A stretch of 53,883 nt of DNA, taken from assembly GCA_049317465.1 (NCBI GenBank), contig JBMOIF010000005.1, forward strand, positions 1 to 53,883, given 5' to 3'. The DNA is from CAIQIA01 sp049317465. Its GTDB lineage: Bacteria; Cyanobacteriota; Cyanobacteriia; PCC-6307; Cyanobiaceae. How positions within the stretch are numbered: position 1 is the first letter of the stretch; every line of letters starts with the position of its first letter. The notes under the pieces are model-generated. The model did not search any database, was not told the DNA's origin, and worked only from the letters and a program-made list of their open reading frames with translations. Shown piece by piece: positions 23,661 to 33,411 of the stretch. The position numbers and the translations under genes were made by a program.

Positions 23661-26600
23661 TCAACGGGGCTCAACCCCCTCGATGCGGTCCTCGATGTCC
23701 TGGTACAGCTGCTGCAGCTGCTGGATGTTGGCGTCGGAGGTCTCCCAGTAACCGCGCCCATGGACCTCAAGCAGCGTGCCGACGATGCGGCGGAAGCTGT
23801 GGGGATTGAGGTCCATCAGCCGCTGACGCATCTCCGGGTCGTTGATGAACGTCTCATTGGCCTCTTCGTAGACGAAATTGTCGACGGATCCACTGGTGGC
23901 GCTCCAGCCCAGGGTGAAGTTGAGGCGCTTGGCCACCTCACGCACCCCTTCGTAGCCGCTGTTGAGCATGCCTTCGTACCACTTTGGATTCAGCAGCTTG
24001 GTGCGCGAATCCAGGCGGATTGTCTCGCCGAGACTGCGAACCTGAGCGTTGGCCGTGGTGGTGTCGGCGATGTAACTGGCCGGGGCCTTGCCATCATCCC
24101 GAAGCGTCTGAATCAGCTTGGTGGGATCAGAATCAAAGTAATGACTCACATCGGTGAGAGAAATCTCTGCCGAGTCAAGATTCTGAAAAGTCACATCAGC
24201 AGTTTTCATCGCTGACTCAAACACCTCGCGGTTCTGATTCATCTCGCCGGGATTATCGGCGTTGAAAGCAAAGGTCTTGCGCTGCAGGTACATCTCCTGC
24301 AACTCGCTCTCTTGTTCCCAGCTGCTGTTTTCCACCGCAAGGTTGACATTGGAGCTGTAGCTGCCACTGGCATTGGAAAACACACGTGTAGCGGCAGCCC
24401 TCAGGCTCACTCCCTGGGCTTCGGCCTGTTCAAGGGCATGGCGACGCACGAAGTTCTGCTCCAGGGGCTCGTCAGCCTCAGCGGCCATCTTGACGGCCTG
24501 ATCGATCAACGCCATCTGGTTGATGAAGAGGTCGCGGAACACCCCGGAACAATTGACCACCACGTCGATGCGGGGGCGTCCGAGCTCATCGAGGGGAATG
24601 AGCTCGAGCTTGTTGACCCTGCCCAGGGAGTCAGCCAGGGGCCGCACCCCCAGGAACCAGAGGATCTGAGCCAGGGACTCGCCGTAGGTCTTGATGTTGT
24701 CGGTACCCCACAGGACGCAGGCGATGGTCTCGGGCCAGCTGCCCTGCTCGGCTCGCTGCCGCTCGATCAACCGGTCCACCACGACCTTGGCTGCCGCCAC
24801 CGCGGCACGGGTCGGAATCGCCTGGGGATCGAGGGCATGGATGTTCTTGCCGCTGGGCAGGACCCCGGGATTGCGGATCGGATCTCCACCCGGGCCGGGC
24901 AGCACGTAGTTGCCGTCAAGGGCCCGCAACAGGCTCTGCATCTCCTGATCGGCACAGACCAGCTCGAGGCAGCCGCGCAGATAGGTGAACAGACGATCCA
25001 GTTCGACGGCGTTGACCTGGGAGAAGCCGGCGGCGCAGCACACCCGCAGCCAGGGACTGGGCAATCGCATCCCAAGTCGCTCCAGGGAGCGCCAGAGCCA
25101 GCCGAAACTGTCCTGCAGGGTGACGCGGCCGTCTCGACCGGTCAGGGAGCGCACCATGGCCCCCACCGCCTGACGACTGGTGCCGGTGATCAGGCGGTTC
25201 AGTTCCACATCGGCCAGCACCCCGGCGTCATTGCCCCGGTACACCTCCTCGATGGAACGGCCGAGGCTTTCGGCCAGCAGACCGGGAAGGCTGCGGAGCC
25301 CCTCCTCCTCCCGTTCAAGGGCGGCGATGTTGACCAGCGTGGCGATCGCCTCCTCTGCCGTGGGGGGTTTGCCGATGGTGTGAAGACCGCAGGGAAGCAG
25401 TCGGCTCTCGATCTCCATCAACTGTCGGTACACCGCCCCGACCACGGCATCGCGCTGGTCCTGGTCGAGCTCGACCGCGTCGACGGAGGGAAGATCGACG
25501 TCATGATCAAGGTTGCACTGACGGGCGGTCTCGACGATGGCATTGACGATCTGAATGCCGCGGCCGCTCTCCCGGAGCTGCTGATACGAACCCACGAGCT
25601 CACCGAGTTCCTTGAGGCCCTTGTAAAGACCTGCGTTTTCCGCCGGTGGCGTCAGGTAGCTGATGGTGGAGGCATACCCGCGTCGCTTGGCGATCGTGGC
25701 CTCCGATGGATTGTTGGCCGCGTAGTAGTAGAGGTTCGGCAGGGCGCCAATCAGCGAATCGGGATAACAGGTCTCGCTCATCCCCATCTGCTTGCCGGGC
25801 ATGAACTCCAGGGAGCCATGGGTGCCGAAATGCAGCACGGCGTCGGCACCCCAGACCTTTTCGAGGTAGGTGTAATAGGCCGCAAACCCATGGTGGGGGC
25901 TGGCGCTGCGTGAGTAGAGCAGCCGCATCGGATCACCTTCGTAGCCGAAGGTGGGCTGAACACCGATGAACACGTTGCCGAAGTGGCAGCCGTAGATCAG
26001 CAGGTTCTGACCATCACTGTTGAGCTGACCGGGGGGCCTCCCCCAGTTCTCCTCCAGGCGACCGGAGAACGGGGTGAGCCGCTCATACTCCTCAACGCTC
26101 ATCCGATGGGCGATGGCCAGTTCGGGGGCCCCCTCCATCGCCTCGGGATCCTTGAGCACCAGCTGCATCAGGGCCCGGGAGTCCCGGGGCAGAGTGCCCA
26201 CGTCGTAGCCGGCGGCGCGCATTTCCTCCAGCACCCGGAAGATCGAGCCGAAGACATCGAGGTAGGCGGCGGTGCCGACATTTCCCTTGTCGGGGGGAAA
26301 ACTGAAGACGGTGATCGCCAGCTTCTTCTCCTGGCGGGGCTTGCGACGCAGATTCGCCCAGCGGATCGCCCGTTCGGCAATGGCATCCACTCGGTCCTGG
26401 AGGGTGTGGGCCTTGCCGGTCGCGTCATCGCGACCGGAGAGCACGATCGGTTCGATGGCCCCGTCGAGTTCGGGGATGGCGATCTGCAGGGCCACCTGCA
26501 CGGGATGCAGACCCAGATCACTGTCCTCCCATTCCTGGGTGGTCTGGAAGACGAGCGGCAGGGCCACCATGTAGGGCCTGTTCAGCCGCTGCAGGGTCTC

Positions 26601-27653
26601 GATGGCCTTGGGGTGGTCCTGACGGGCAGGACCGCCGACCAGGGCGAAGCCGGTGAGGCTCACCGCCGCATCCACGAGGGCCTGGTCGGGGTTGAGGGGG
26701 TCGAAGAAAAAGCTGTTGACGGGTTTCGAGAAGTCAAGGCCGCCGCAGAAGACCGGGATCACCCGGGCGCCGCGGAACTCAAGCTCCTGGATCAGGGCCA
26801 CGTAATGGGCGTCGTCACCGGTGACGATGTGGCTGCGCTGCAGCACCAGGCCGACCAGGGGTCCGTTGCCCAGATCGGAGCGAGACTCCGTCCAGTTGAG
26901 GTACTCCTTGAGGTCCTCGAACATCGCCGGGGCGAGCGGATGCCAGATGCCTTGGTCGGGAAAGACCACAGGCTCGGCCACGGTCAGCTCAGGACGGTCA
27001 CCGGCCGCTCCATCGAAGACGTAGCGGTCCGCGAGCATCAGCAGCATGTTGCGCAGGTTCTCCGGTGTGCCGCCCAGCCAGTACTGGAAGCTGAGCATGA
27101 AGCAGCGGGCGTCCTGGGCCTTCTCAACGGGCAGGTACTTCAACACCGTCGGCAGGGTGTTGAGCAGCTTGAGCATCGCGTCCTGGAACCCGGCGCCCCC
27201 GGCCTCCTTGCGCTTGCGCATGAACTGAGCAATGGCGCTTCGGCTCTGCCCCAGCTGGGCCATGGAGAAGCTGCCCAGCTTGTTCAGACGCATCACCTCC
27301 GGCATGGAGGGAAACACCACCGCCGCCCGCAGGCGTTCGCGGTGGGGGGTGACGGCCTCCACGACCTTCTGGGCCAGGTCCTCGATGAAGATCAGCGACG
27401 CGACGAACACGTCGGCGGCCGCCACATCGGTCTGGAACTGCGCGTAGTTCTCGCCGTCCCGCAGCTCTTCGATCAGGTAGCCGCTCAGGTCGATGGCCAG
27501 ATCGCCATCTCCGCTGTTGATGGCGGTGGCAGCCTGGGACAGGGCGTTCTGGTACTGGGGCTCAAGAACGACATAGACCACCCGGAGCACCTGCCGGCCG
27601 TCCCCCTCGGGCGGGGAGATCCTGCGGCTGGCGGAACGGACCTGGGTGAACAT
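23661..27653 (-). CDS. chlH: Magnesium chelatase subunit H
   Basis: The 1330-residue porphyrin-binding catalytic subunit of Mg-chelatase, which with ChlI and ChlD inserts Mg2+ into protoporphyrin IX, the first committed step to chlorophyll. Family blocks are visible throughout, for example the HFGTHGSLEFMPGKQMGMSE motif in the middle and GYEGVREVAKRLNFTLGW near the end. The length is normal for ChlH. A -10-like TAATCT (27683 to 27678) sits about 25 bases upstream of ATG 27653. A GC hairpin without a T-tract spans the stop codon. Confidence 0.98.
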   Translation of the reverse strand: MFTQVRSASRRISPPEGDGRQVLRVVYVVLEPQYQNALSQAATAINSGDGDLAIDLSGYLIEELRDGENYAQFQTDVAAADVFVASLIFIEDLAQKVVEAVTPHRERLRAAVVFPSMPEVMRLNKLGSFSMAQLGQSRSAIAQFMRKRKEAGGAGFQDAMLKLLNTLPTVLKYLPVEKAQDARCFMLSFQYWLGGTPENLRNMLLMLADRYVFDGAAGDRPELTVAEPVVFPDQGIWHPLAPAMFEDLKEYLNWTESRSDLGNGPLVGLVLQRSHIVTGDDAHYVALIQELEFRGARVIPVFCGGLDFSKPVNSFFFDPLNPDQALVDAAVSLTGFALVGGPARQDHPKAIETLQRLNRPYMVALPLVFQTTQEWEDSDLGLHPVQVALQIAIPELDGAIEPIVLSGRDDATGKAHTLQDRVDAIAERAIRWANLRRKPRQEKKLAITVFSFPPDKGNVGTAAYLDVFGSIFRVLEEMRAAGYDVGTLPRDSRALMQLVLKDPEAMEGAPELAIAHRMSVEEYERLTPFSGRLEENWGRPPGQLNSDGQNLLIYGCHFGNVFIGVQPTFGYEGDPMRLLYSRSASPHHGFAAYYTYLEKVWGADAVLHFGTHGSLEFMPGKQMGMSETCYPDSLIGALPNLYYYAANNPSEATIAKRRGYASTISYLTPPAENAGLYKGLKELGELVGSYQQLRESGRGIQIVNAIVETARQCNLDHDVDLPSVDAVELDQDQRDAVVGAVYRQLMEIESRLLPCGLHTIGKPPTAEEAIATLVNIAALEREEEGLRSLPGLLAESLGRSIEEVYRGNDAGVLADVELNRLITGTSRQAVGAMVRSLTGRDGRVTLQDSFGWLWRSLERLGMRLPSPWLRVCCAAGFSQVNAVELDRLFTYLRGCLELVCADQEMQSLLRALDGNYVLPGPGGDPIRNPGVLPSGKNIHALDPQAIPTRAAVAAAKVVVDRLIERQRAEQGSWPETIACVLWGTDNIKTYGESLAQILWFLGVRPLADSLGRVNKLELIPLDELGRPRIDVVVNCSGVFRDLFINQMALIDQAVKMAAEADEPLEQNFVRRHALEQAEAQGVSLRAAATRVFSNASGSYSSNVNLAVENSSWEQESELQEMYLQRKTFAFNADNPGEMNQNREVFESAMKTADVTFQNLDSAEISLTDVSHYFDSDPTKLIQTLRDDGKAPASYIADTTTANAQVRSLGETIRLDSRTKLLNPKWYEGMLNSGYEGVREVAKRLNFTLGWSATSGSVDNFVYEEANETFINDPEMRQRLMDLNPHSFRRIVGTLLEVHGRGYWETSDANIQQLQQLYQDIEDRIEGVEPR

Positions 27654-27722
27654 CCTCTGGGCGCGGTCGATCAGGAAAGATTACGGACAGACTGCCGAAG
27701 CTGCGGCCGAACGACGACGACG

Positions 27723-28547
27723 ATGAACGATTCGACCATTCCCGTGGTGGTGGCCGGTGCCCTGGGTCGCATGGGCGCCGAGGTGGTGCGGGCGATCCAC
27801 GGGGCCTCCGACTGCCGGCTGGTGGGTGCCGTCGACACCACGCCGGGCTGCACCGGTGACGACGTCGGCGAGCGGCTGGGGCTGCCCCCCCTCGACGTGG
27901 CCCTGAGCCCTGACCTCGAGGGCAGCCTCTGCCGCGCGAGCCAGCAGCATCCGGGCAGCGTCCTCGTCGACTTCACCCATCCCTCGGTGGTCTACGAGCA
28001 CACCCGTGCCGCCATTGCCTACGGCGTGGCTCCGGTGATCGGCACCACGGGCCTGACGCCGGACCAGCTCGGCGATCTCGCGCGACTGGCGGAACGCTCC
28101 TCGATGGGGGCGGCGGTGGTGCCCAACTTCTCCGTTGGCATGGTGCTGCTGCAGCAGGCGGCGGCCGCCGCGGCACGGTTCTACGACCACGCCGAACTGG
28201 TTGAGCTGCACCACAACCGCAAGGCCGATGCCCCGAGCGGCACCTGCCTGAAAACCGCGGAAATGATGGAGGAGCTGGGGAAGACCTTCAACATCGGCGA
28301 AGTGGAGGAACACGAGACCCTGGCGGGCAGCCGCGGCGGGCTCAGGCCCAGCGGTCTGCGGCTGCATGCGATCCGGCTGCCGGGCCTGGTGGCCCACCAG
28401 GAGGTTCAGTTCGGCGCCCCCGGCGAGCGTTACGTGCTGCGGCATGACACCTTCGATCGGGCGGCCTACATGCCTGGGGTTCTGCACACCATCCGCCGGG
28501 TGCGGCAGTTGTCCGGCCTGGTGTACGGCCTCGAAAGGCTGCTCTGA
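27723..28547 (+). CDS. dapB: 4-hydroxy-tetrahydrodipicolinate reductase
   Basis: A 274-residue enzyme of the lysine/diaminopimelate pathway. The NAD(P)H-binding motif AGALGRMG is at 11-18, the domain-hinge NFSVGMVLL is present, and the active-site signature ELHHNRKADAPSGT carries the catalytic His and Lys. The ATG lies 69 bases from the divergent chlH start. The next gene follows 8 bases after the stop. Confidence 0.97.
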   Translation: MNDSTIPVVVAGALGRMGAEVVRAIHGASDCRLVGAVDTTPGCTGDDVGERLGLPPLDVALSPDLEGSLCRASQQHPGSVLVDFTHPSVVYEHTRAAIAYGVAPVIGTTGLTPDQLGDLARLAERSSMGAAVVPNFSVGMVLLQQAAAAAARFYDHAELVELHHNRKADAPSGTCLKTAEMMEELGKTFNIGEVEEHETLAGSRGGLRPSGLRLHAIRLPGLVAHQEVQFGAPGERYVLRHDTFDRAAYMPGVLHTIRRVRQLSGLVYGLERLL

Positions 28548-28555
28548 GGTCGCCC

Positions 28556-29200
28556 ATGCTCGTTCCCCTCAAGCCCGGCGAACTGCAACGTCTGATCCCG
28601 CTGGTGGCCACCGGGCCCCAGTTCTCCCACTGCTGGGGCAATCCCAGCAAAGGACTGCAGCGCGTTCTGGTGTCGAGCATCGGTGGGGTGATCCCCCTGC
28701 TGATCAGCCAGAGCACCTTCGGCTACGGGGCCGGCAGCGTGTGGCTGGTGATCGGCATCACGCTGCTCCTTTATGTGCTGTGGGGCCCGATCCTGGAGGC
28801 CGGTCAGCGCAACAGCCGTCTGCGGCGCTACCCGGCGGCGGCCCTGTTCGAGGGCACGATCGCCGACCTTTACACCCGAGAACGCCTCGAGGACCGGCAG
28901 GAACAGGCCGATCGCAGCGGGCGCCTCGAGGTCGTCGAAAACCGGCGTACCTGGCTCTGCCTCGAGCTCGAGGACGAGGACGGCCGCCTTGGCGTGCTGC
29001 GGTGCCCCCTGCTCAAGGAGCACCGCACCCTGCGCCCGGGGATGGTGGTGCGCTGTCTGGTGCTGGCCGAACGGGCTGATTTCGCCCGCATTGGAGCCCT
29101 CTCGGATGCCTGGATCCCCCAGGCACGCCTGTGGGTGGGCGACTACCCCTACCTGCTGCGACCGGCCTTCGAGGAGCTCTGCCTGCGGCGGCTGCGCTAG
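28556..29200 (+). CDS. Conserved cyanobacterial membrane protein of unknown function
   Basis: A 214-residue protein. The N-terminus has the conserved LIPLVATGPQFSHCWGNPSK. Two membrane helices follow (about 37-54 and 61-79, RVLVSSIGGVIPLLIS and SVWLVIGITLLLYVLWGPI). The cytoplasmic part has RLEVVENRRTWLCLELEDE and ends with YLLRPAFEELCLRRLR. Relatives are sometimes named phosphate ABC transporter permease, but no permease motif is seen here. It is probably co-transcribed with dapB and overlaps folP tail to tail by 4 bases. Confidence 0.75.
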   Translation: MLVPLKPGELQRLIPLVATGPQFSHCWGNPSKGLQRVLVSSIGGVIPLLISQSTFGYGAGSVWLVIGITLLLYVLWGPILEAGQRNSRLRRYPAAALFEGTIADLYTRERLEDRQEQADRSGRLEVVENRRTWLCLELEDEDGRLGVLRCPLLKEHRTLRPGMVVRCLVLAERADFARIGALSDAWIPQARLWVGDYPYLLRPAFEELCLRRLR

Positions 29201-30036
29201 CGGGGGGGCCAGAGGGCGTCGGCCATCCGGCAGGTCTGGACGATGGGCCCCACATCGTGGACCCGCACCACGCGCGCCCCACCGGCGATGGCCCGGCAGA
29301 CGCTGGCGGCCGTGCCCCAGAGCCTGGCCCGTGGTCGCGGCTCCTGAAGCACAGCCCCGATGAAGCGCTTGCGCGACGGGCCCACCAACAGCGGAAAGCC
29401 ATGGCGCCCCAGGCGCGGCAACCCGGCCAGCAGGGTCAGGTTGTGCTCGGTGGTCTTGGCAAACCCCAGGCCCGGATCCCACAGGATGCGGTCGGGAGCC
29501 ACCCCCGCGCGGCAGGCGGTGTCGGTGGCCTGGAGCAGTTCGTTCTCGACCTCGGCGCAGACGTCGTCGTACCTAGCCATGTCATCCATCGTGCTGCTGT
29601 CGCCGCGGCTGTGCATCAGCACCAGCGGGCAGCCCCGGCGTCCCACCAGCGGCAGCAGTCCCGGGTCAGCACGACCGCCGCTGACGTCGTTGATCCAATC
29701 AGCACCGGCATCGAGTGCGGCCACGGCCACGGCCTCCTTGGTTGTGTCGACACTGATCAGCGGGTCGGGGCCGAGCTGGTCGCGCAGCAGCGCCAGAGCG
29801 GGCAGGAGCCGTCGGCACTCCTCATCCGCCCCGACAGCCACGGCGCCGGGACGGCTGCTCTGGGCGCCCAGATCAAGCACATCGGCCCCCTGGGCCAGGG
29901 CCCGGCGGGCAGCCGCCAGCACTGCCGGTGGCCCCTGGAGGCGGCCACCGTCGCTGAAGGAATCGGGCGTCAGGTTGAGCACGGCCATCACGCCGGTGCG
30001 GTCACCCCAGGGCAACAGGGGGCCCAGACGGGTCAC
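29197..30036 (-). CDS. folP: Dihydropteroate synthase
   Basis: A 279-residue folate-pathway enzyme that condenses p-aminobenzoate with the pterin diphosphate. Signatures are VMAVLNLTPDSFSDGG near the N-terminus, ISVDTTKEAVAVAAL, the WINDVSGG loop and GPSRKRFIG. The GTG start overlaps the tpiA stop as GTGA, indicating coupling with tpiA. Confidence 0.96.
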   Translation of the reverse strand: MTRLGPLLPWGDRTGVMAVLNLTPDSFSDGGRLQGPPAVLAAARRALAQGADVLDLGAQSSRPGAVAVGADEECRRLLPALALLRDQLGPDPLISVDTTKEAVAVAALDAGADWINDVSGGRADPGLLPLVGRRGCPLVLMHSRGDSSTMDDMARYDDVCAEVENELLQATDTACRAGVAPDRILWDPGLGFAKTTEHNLTLLAGLPRLGRHGFPLLVGPSRKRFIGAVLQEPRPRARLWGTAASVCRAIAGGARVVRVHDVGPIVQTCRMADALWPPR

Positions 30037-30785
30037 ACCGGTGCGGCCACCTGATAACCGGCGATGCGGGCGAATCCCTCGGGATCGAGGGAGGCACCTC
30101 CCACCAGGACGCCGTCGATGTCCGACTGGGCCATGATCTGATCGATGTTGTCGGGCTTGACCGACCCGCCGTACTGGACCACCAGGGCCGGTTCACCCAC
30201 CCAGGTGCGGATCAGGCCGCACACACGGTTGGCTTCGCTGGCGGCACAGGTCTTGCCGGTGCCGATGGCCCAGATCGGTTCGTAGGCAACCACAAGTTTG
30301 AGGGGATCAAGACCCTGCAGCCCTTGCTCCACCTGTCGACGGATCACCCGTTCGGTCTCACCGGCTTCGCGCTGCTCATCGCTCTCACCCACGCACACGA
30401 TCGGCACGAGGCCGGCGGCCTGGGCGGCACGGGCCCGCAGGTTGATCTGCTCGTCGCTTTCGCTGAAGTACTTGCGGGGTTCGCTGTGACCGACGATGGC
30501 GTAACGCACACCGTGCTCCAGCAGCATCGCCGGAGAGATCTCACCGGTGTAGGCGCCGTGTCCCTCCCAGTGCACGTTCTGACTGGACAGGGCGACGGGG
30601 CTGCCGGCCAAGGCCTCGCTGAGGGTCTGCAGGGCCGTGAACGGCGGTGCCAGCACGATGGTGCGGTCCCCGGGCAGGTCGTTGATCAGCGGCAGGAAGC
30701 GTGCGGCGAAGGCCCGCGCCTCCGCACACGTCATGTGCATCTTCCAGTTGCCGGCGATCACCGCCGGACGCGACGCCGTGGCCAC
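30033..30785 (-). CDS. tpiA: Triosephosphate isomerase
   Basis: A 250-residue TIM-barrel enzyme interconverting glyceraldehyde-3-phosphate and dihydroxyacetone phosphate in glycolysis and the Calvin cycle. Active-site residues are K15 (AGNWKMHM), His in YAIVGHSEPRKYF and Glu in VVAYEPIWAIGTGK. GTG 30785 gives the usual length; the frame is open to 30881 but that part has no family similarity. The stop overlaps the folP start. Confidence 0.96.
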   Translation of the reverse strand: MATASRPAVIAGNWKMHMTCAEARAFAARFLPLINDLPGDRTIVLAPPFTALQTLSEALAGSPVALSSQNVHWEGHGAYTGEISPAMLLEHGVRYAIVGHSEPRKYFSESDEQINLRARAAQAAGLVPIVCVGESDEQREAGETERVIRRQVEQGLQGLDPLKLVVAYEPIWAIGTGKTCAASEANRVCGLIRTWVGEPALVVQYGGSVKPDNIDQIMAQSDIDGVLVGGASLDPEGFARIAGYQVAAPV

Positions 30786-30810
30786 GAACCCTGTGCAGCA
30801 GCCCGCCAAC

Positions 30811-31011
30811 CTAGGTCCCCGTCGGCGCATCGGGGAGCTGGACATCATGGGGTCTGCCATCAATGGTGAGGCGGTCGCCATGGCTCAGCTGCCGGCCCCG
30901 TCGCAGCTCGGCGGCCCCGTTGACCGTCACCTGGCCCGACTGCACCCGCAGCTTGGCTTCTCCACCCGTGGCCACCAGGCCGCGCCATTTGAGGTACTGA
31001 TCCAGTCGCAC
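30811..31011 (-). CDS. S4-domain RNA-binding protein
   Basis: A 66-residue minimal S4 domain (RLDQYLKWRGLVATGGEAKL, then VTVNGAAELRRGRQL and GDRLTID), of the YbcJ/YaaA-like type. It likely binds structured RNA. The proposed start is GTG 31011. A GTG at 31059 would overlap the divergent ABC gene start, so the shorter form is preferred. The stop is 25 bases upstream of tpiA on the same strand. Confidence 0.82.
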   Translation of the reverse strand: MRLDQYLKWRGLVATGGEAKLRVQSGQVTVNGAAELRRGRQLSHGDRLTIDGRPHDVQLPDAPTGT

Positions 31012-31049
31012 CGGGGTTCTGGCGGCAGCTGCCCGCGTAGCCTTTCCCG

Positions 31050-32813
31050 ATGCTCGCACCCTCCCCGGCCGGCTTCCGCAGGCTGCTTCCCTCGCTGAAG
31101 CCCCATGGAGCACGGCTGGCGGCAGGTGGTGCCTGCATGCTCGTCTTCGTGGCCTGCTGGCCACTGCTGGCCTCCCAGGCCGGCCGCCTGATTCCCGCCA
31201 TCGGTGCCGGTGACGTGGGGCGGGTGCTGCAGGTCATCGCGGTGGCCCTGGGGCTGTTCCTGCTGCAGAAACTGGCCCAGTTCGGACAGGACACCCTTCT
31301 GGCCGCCCCGGCCCTGCAGGTGAGCCAGGAACTGCGCCGTCAGCTGTTCGCACGGCTGCAACGCATCGATCTGGGCGCCCTTGAGAAGCTCTCGGCCGGC
31401 GATCTCACCTATCGGCTCACCGAAGATGCCGACCGTGTCGGGGAGGTGGTCTACAAGACCATCCAGGACACCGTGCCCAGCGTCCTGCAGCTCGTGGCCG
31501 TCTTCGGCTACATGGTGGTGCTCGACTGGAAGCTTTCGCTGGCCACCCTGCTGCTGGCACCGCTGGTGGCCCTGATGGTGAGCGGCTTCGGTGCCCGCGT
31601 CATGGCCGCCGCCGAACGCAGCCAGAAGCAGGTGAGCGAACTGGCGGGTCTGCTCGGCGAAGCCATCGCCGCGTTGCCGCTGGTGCGGGCCTTTGCCGCA
31701 GAACCTTGGCTGCAGCAACGATTCGAGACCGAAATCGACGCCCACCGTCGGGCCCGCTACCGCACCCTCAGGCTGCTGGCCCTGCAGCATCCGGTGGTGG
31801 GGTTCCTTGAGGCCGCCGGCATCCTGGCCGTGCTGCTGATGGGGGCCGGTCGGATCGCCGCCGGCGATCTCAGCCCGGCCGGTTTCAGCAGCTATGTGGC
31901 GGCCCTGCTGATGCTGATCGATCCCATCTCCCACCTCACCACCAACTACAACGAGTTCCAACAGGGCCAGGCGTCCCTGCGGCGGTTGCGTGACATCGAG
32001 GGAGAACAGCAGGAGCCCCCGGACCGCACGGGGGCCGTGCCCCTCGGCGACCTGCGGGGTGCCCTTCGTCTGGAGGCCGTCAGCTTCGGCTACGAGCCGA
32101 CCAAACCCGTGCTGCGGCAGCTCGATCTGACCATCGAACCCGGTCAGGTGGTGGCGCTCGTCGGCCCGAGTGGTGCCGGCAAGAGCACCCTTTTCTCCCT
32201 GCTGCTGCGGTTCAACATCGTTCAGTCGGGGAGGGTTCTGCTGGACGGCCATGACATCCAGGACCTCCGCGCCGCCGAGCTGCGCAGGGCGGTGGCCCTG
32301 GTGCCTCAGACCACCACACTGTTCTCGGGCACAGTGGCCGAAGCGATTCGCTTCGGACGCAGCGCCAGTGACGAGGCGGTGCGCAGGGCCGCCCGGCTCG
32401 CCAACGCCGACGGTTTCATCGATGCCCTGCCCGGCGGATACGCCAGCCGCATCGAAGAGCGGGGCAGCAACCTCTCCGGTGGCCAGCGCCAGAGACTGGC
32501 CATCGCCCGCGCCGTGCTGGGGGACCCGGCCGTGCTGTTGCTGGATGAGGCCACGAGCGCCCTTGATGCCGAAGCGGAAGAGGCCGTGCAGCAGGGACTG
32601 CACCAGGCGATGGCCGGTCGAACGGTGCTGGTCATCGCCCACCGGCTGTCCACGGTGCAGGAAGCCGATCGCATCCTGGTGCTCGAGGGCGGCCGGATCG
32701 TGGAGGAGGGCAGCCACGATCAGCTGATGCAGGCAGGAGGCCGTTACCGCGACTTCTGCAACCGTCAGCTGATCCGCGCCGCCGGCCCGCTGCCGGCACC
32801 GGCCCATGGGTGA
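31050..32813 (+). CDS. ABC exporter, fused membrane and ATPase domains
   Basis: A 587-residue half-transporter of ABCB type. Six membrane helices occupy about residues 20-310. The ATPase domain from about 335 carries Walker A GPSGAGKST near 372, signature LSGGQRQR, Walker B VLLLDEATSALD and the H-loop VIAHRLSTV. It works as a homo- or heterodimer in exporting lipids, peptides or drugs. The substrate is not predictable from sequence. It overlaps the next small gene by 8 bases. Confidence 0.92.
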   Translation: MLAPSPAGFRRLLPSLKPHGARLAAGGACMLVFVACWPLLASQAGRLIPAIGAGDVGRVLQVIAVALGLFLLQKLAQFGQDTLLAAPALQVSQELRRQLFARLQRIDLGALEKLSAGDLTYRLTEDADRVGEVVYKTIQDTVPSVLQLVAVFGYMVVLDWKLSLATLLLAPLVALMVSGFGARVMAAAERSQKQVSELAGLLGEAIAALPLVRAFAAEPWLQQRFETEIDAHRRARYRTLRLLALQHPVVGFLEAAGILAVLLMGAGRIAAGDLSPAGFSSYVAALLMLIDPISHLTTNYNEFQQGQASLRRLRDIEGEQQEPPDRTGAVPLGDLRGALRLEAVSFGYEPTKPVLRQLDLTIEPGQVVALVGPSGAGKSTLFSLLLRFNIVQSGRVLLDGHDIQDLRAAELRRAVALVPQTTTLFSGTVAEAIRFGRSASDEAVRRAARLANADGFIDALPGGYASRIEERGSNLSGGQRQRLAIARAVLGDPAVLLLDEATSALDAEAEEAVQQGLHQAMAGRTVLVIAHRLSTVQEADRILVLEGGRIVEEGSHDQLMQAGGRYRDFCNRQLIRAAGPLPAPAHG

Positions 32814-33138
32814 CCCCCACGCCCCGGAGCCCGGATGGGAGTACCGGGTGATCCACATCGACGTGGCCGACAAGGCCCCCCCACCCCGACCCGATGCCAG
32901 CGAGGCCAGCGAACGTCTGGGTGGAGCCCTCAGCCCGGAGTTCATCGCCCGGGAATTTCCCGACCTGTACAGGCGCCAGCCCCCACTGCCCCGGCATCCC
33001 GCGGCGCAGCTGCAGCACTTCCTCAACCTTCTGGGGGAAGAGGGCTGGGAGCTCACCCAGACCGCCCAGATCGGCCCCCTGCTGATGTTCTTCTTCAAGC
33101 GTCCCCGTCGGGGGGAGGCGACCACCCGGCCTGTTTAA
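32806..33138 (+). CDS. Small DUF4177-like hypothetical protein
   Basis: A 110-residue protein: WEYRVIHIDVADKAPP at the start, then FLNLLGEEGWELTQTAQIGP and LMFFFKRPRR at the end. The order of a WEYxVI strand, a helix ending in LGEEGWEL and a final FFFKR strand resembles DUF4177. Its start overlaps the ABC exporter by 8 bases, suggesting joint translation. Function unknown. Confidence 0.75.
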   Translation: MGDPHAPEPGWEYRVIHIDVADKAPPPRPDASEASERLGGALSPEFIAREFPDLYRRQPPLPRHPAAQLQHFLNLLGEEGWELTQTAQIGPLLMFFFKRPRRGEATTRPV

Positions 33139-33162
33139 CATCCGACTGATTCCAGCGTCTCC

Positions 33163-33393
33163 ATGACCCAGTCCGGCGATCAGTCCCCCGTGCTCACGTT
33201 TGAGGGCAAGCGCTACGACCTCAACGCCCTTCCCGACGACATGAAGGAGCTGGTGCGGGGCCTGCAGGTCGCTGATGCCCAGTTGCGCCTCCACGAAGAC
33301 ACCCTCAAGGTGCTCGCGGTCGGTCGGCAGTCCATGGCCCTGCAGCTCAACGAACGCCTCAGGACCGTCGAGGCCCTGCCCGACGAATCCTGA
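33163..33393 (+). CDS. DUF6447-like small protein
   Basis: A 76-residue protein with VLTFEGKRYDLNALPDDMKE followed by a long amphipathic helix (LVRGLQVADAQLRLHEDTLK) and VLAVGRQSMALQLNERL. This order is characteristic of a cyanobacterial small family (DUF6447). It may form a helical dimer. It lies 24 bases after the preceding gene and converges with the DUF3386 gene. Function unknown. Confidence 0.75.
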   Translation: MTQSGDQSPVLTFEGKRYDLNALPDDMKELVRGLQVADAQLRLHEDTLKVLAVGRQSMALQLNERLRTVEALPDES

Positions 33394-33411
33394 GAGCGAC
33401 TGATCCCGGCT

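Noticed and set aside
25983..27653. Long open frame on + antisense to chlH
   Set aside because: High GC keeps antisense frames open; composition is His/Gln/Gly-rich noise, while chlH on the other strand matches its family throughout. Only the dapB part at its end is real.
30927..33125. 732-codon open frame on - over the ABC exporter
   Set aside because: The exporter on + has complete ABC motifs; the minus frame is low-complexity Gly/Gln/His noise.
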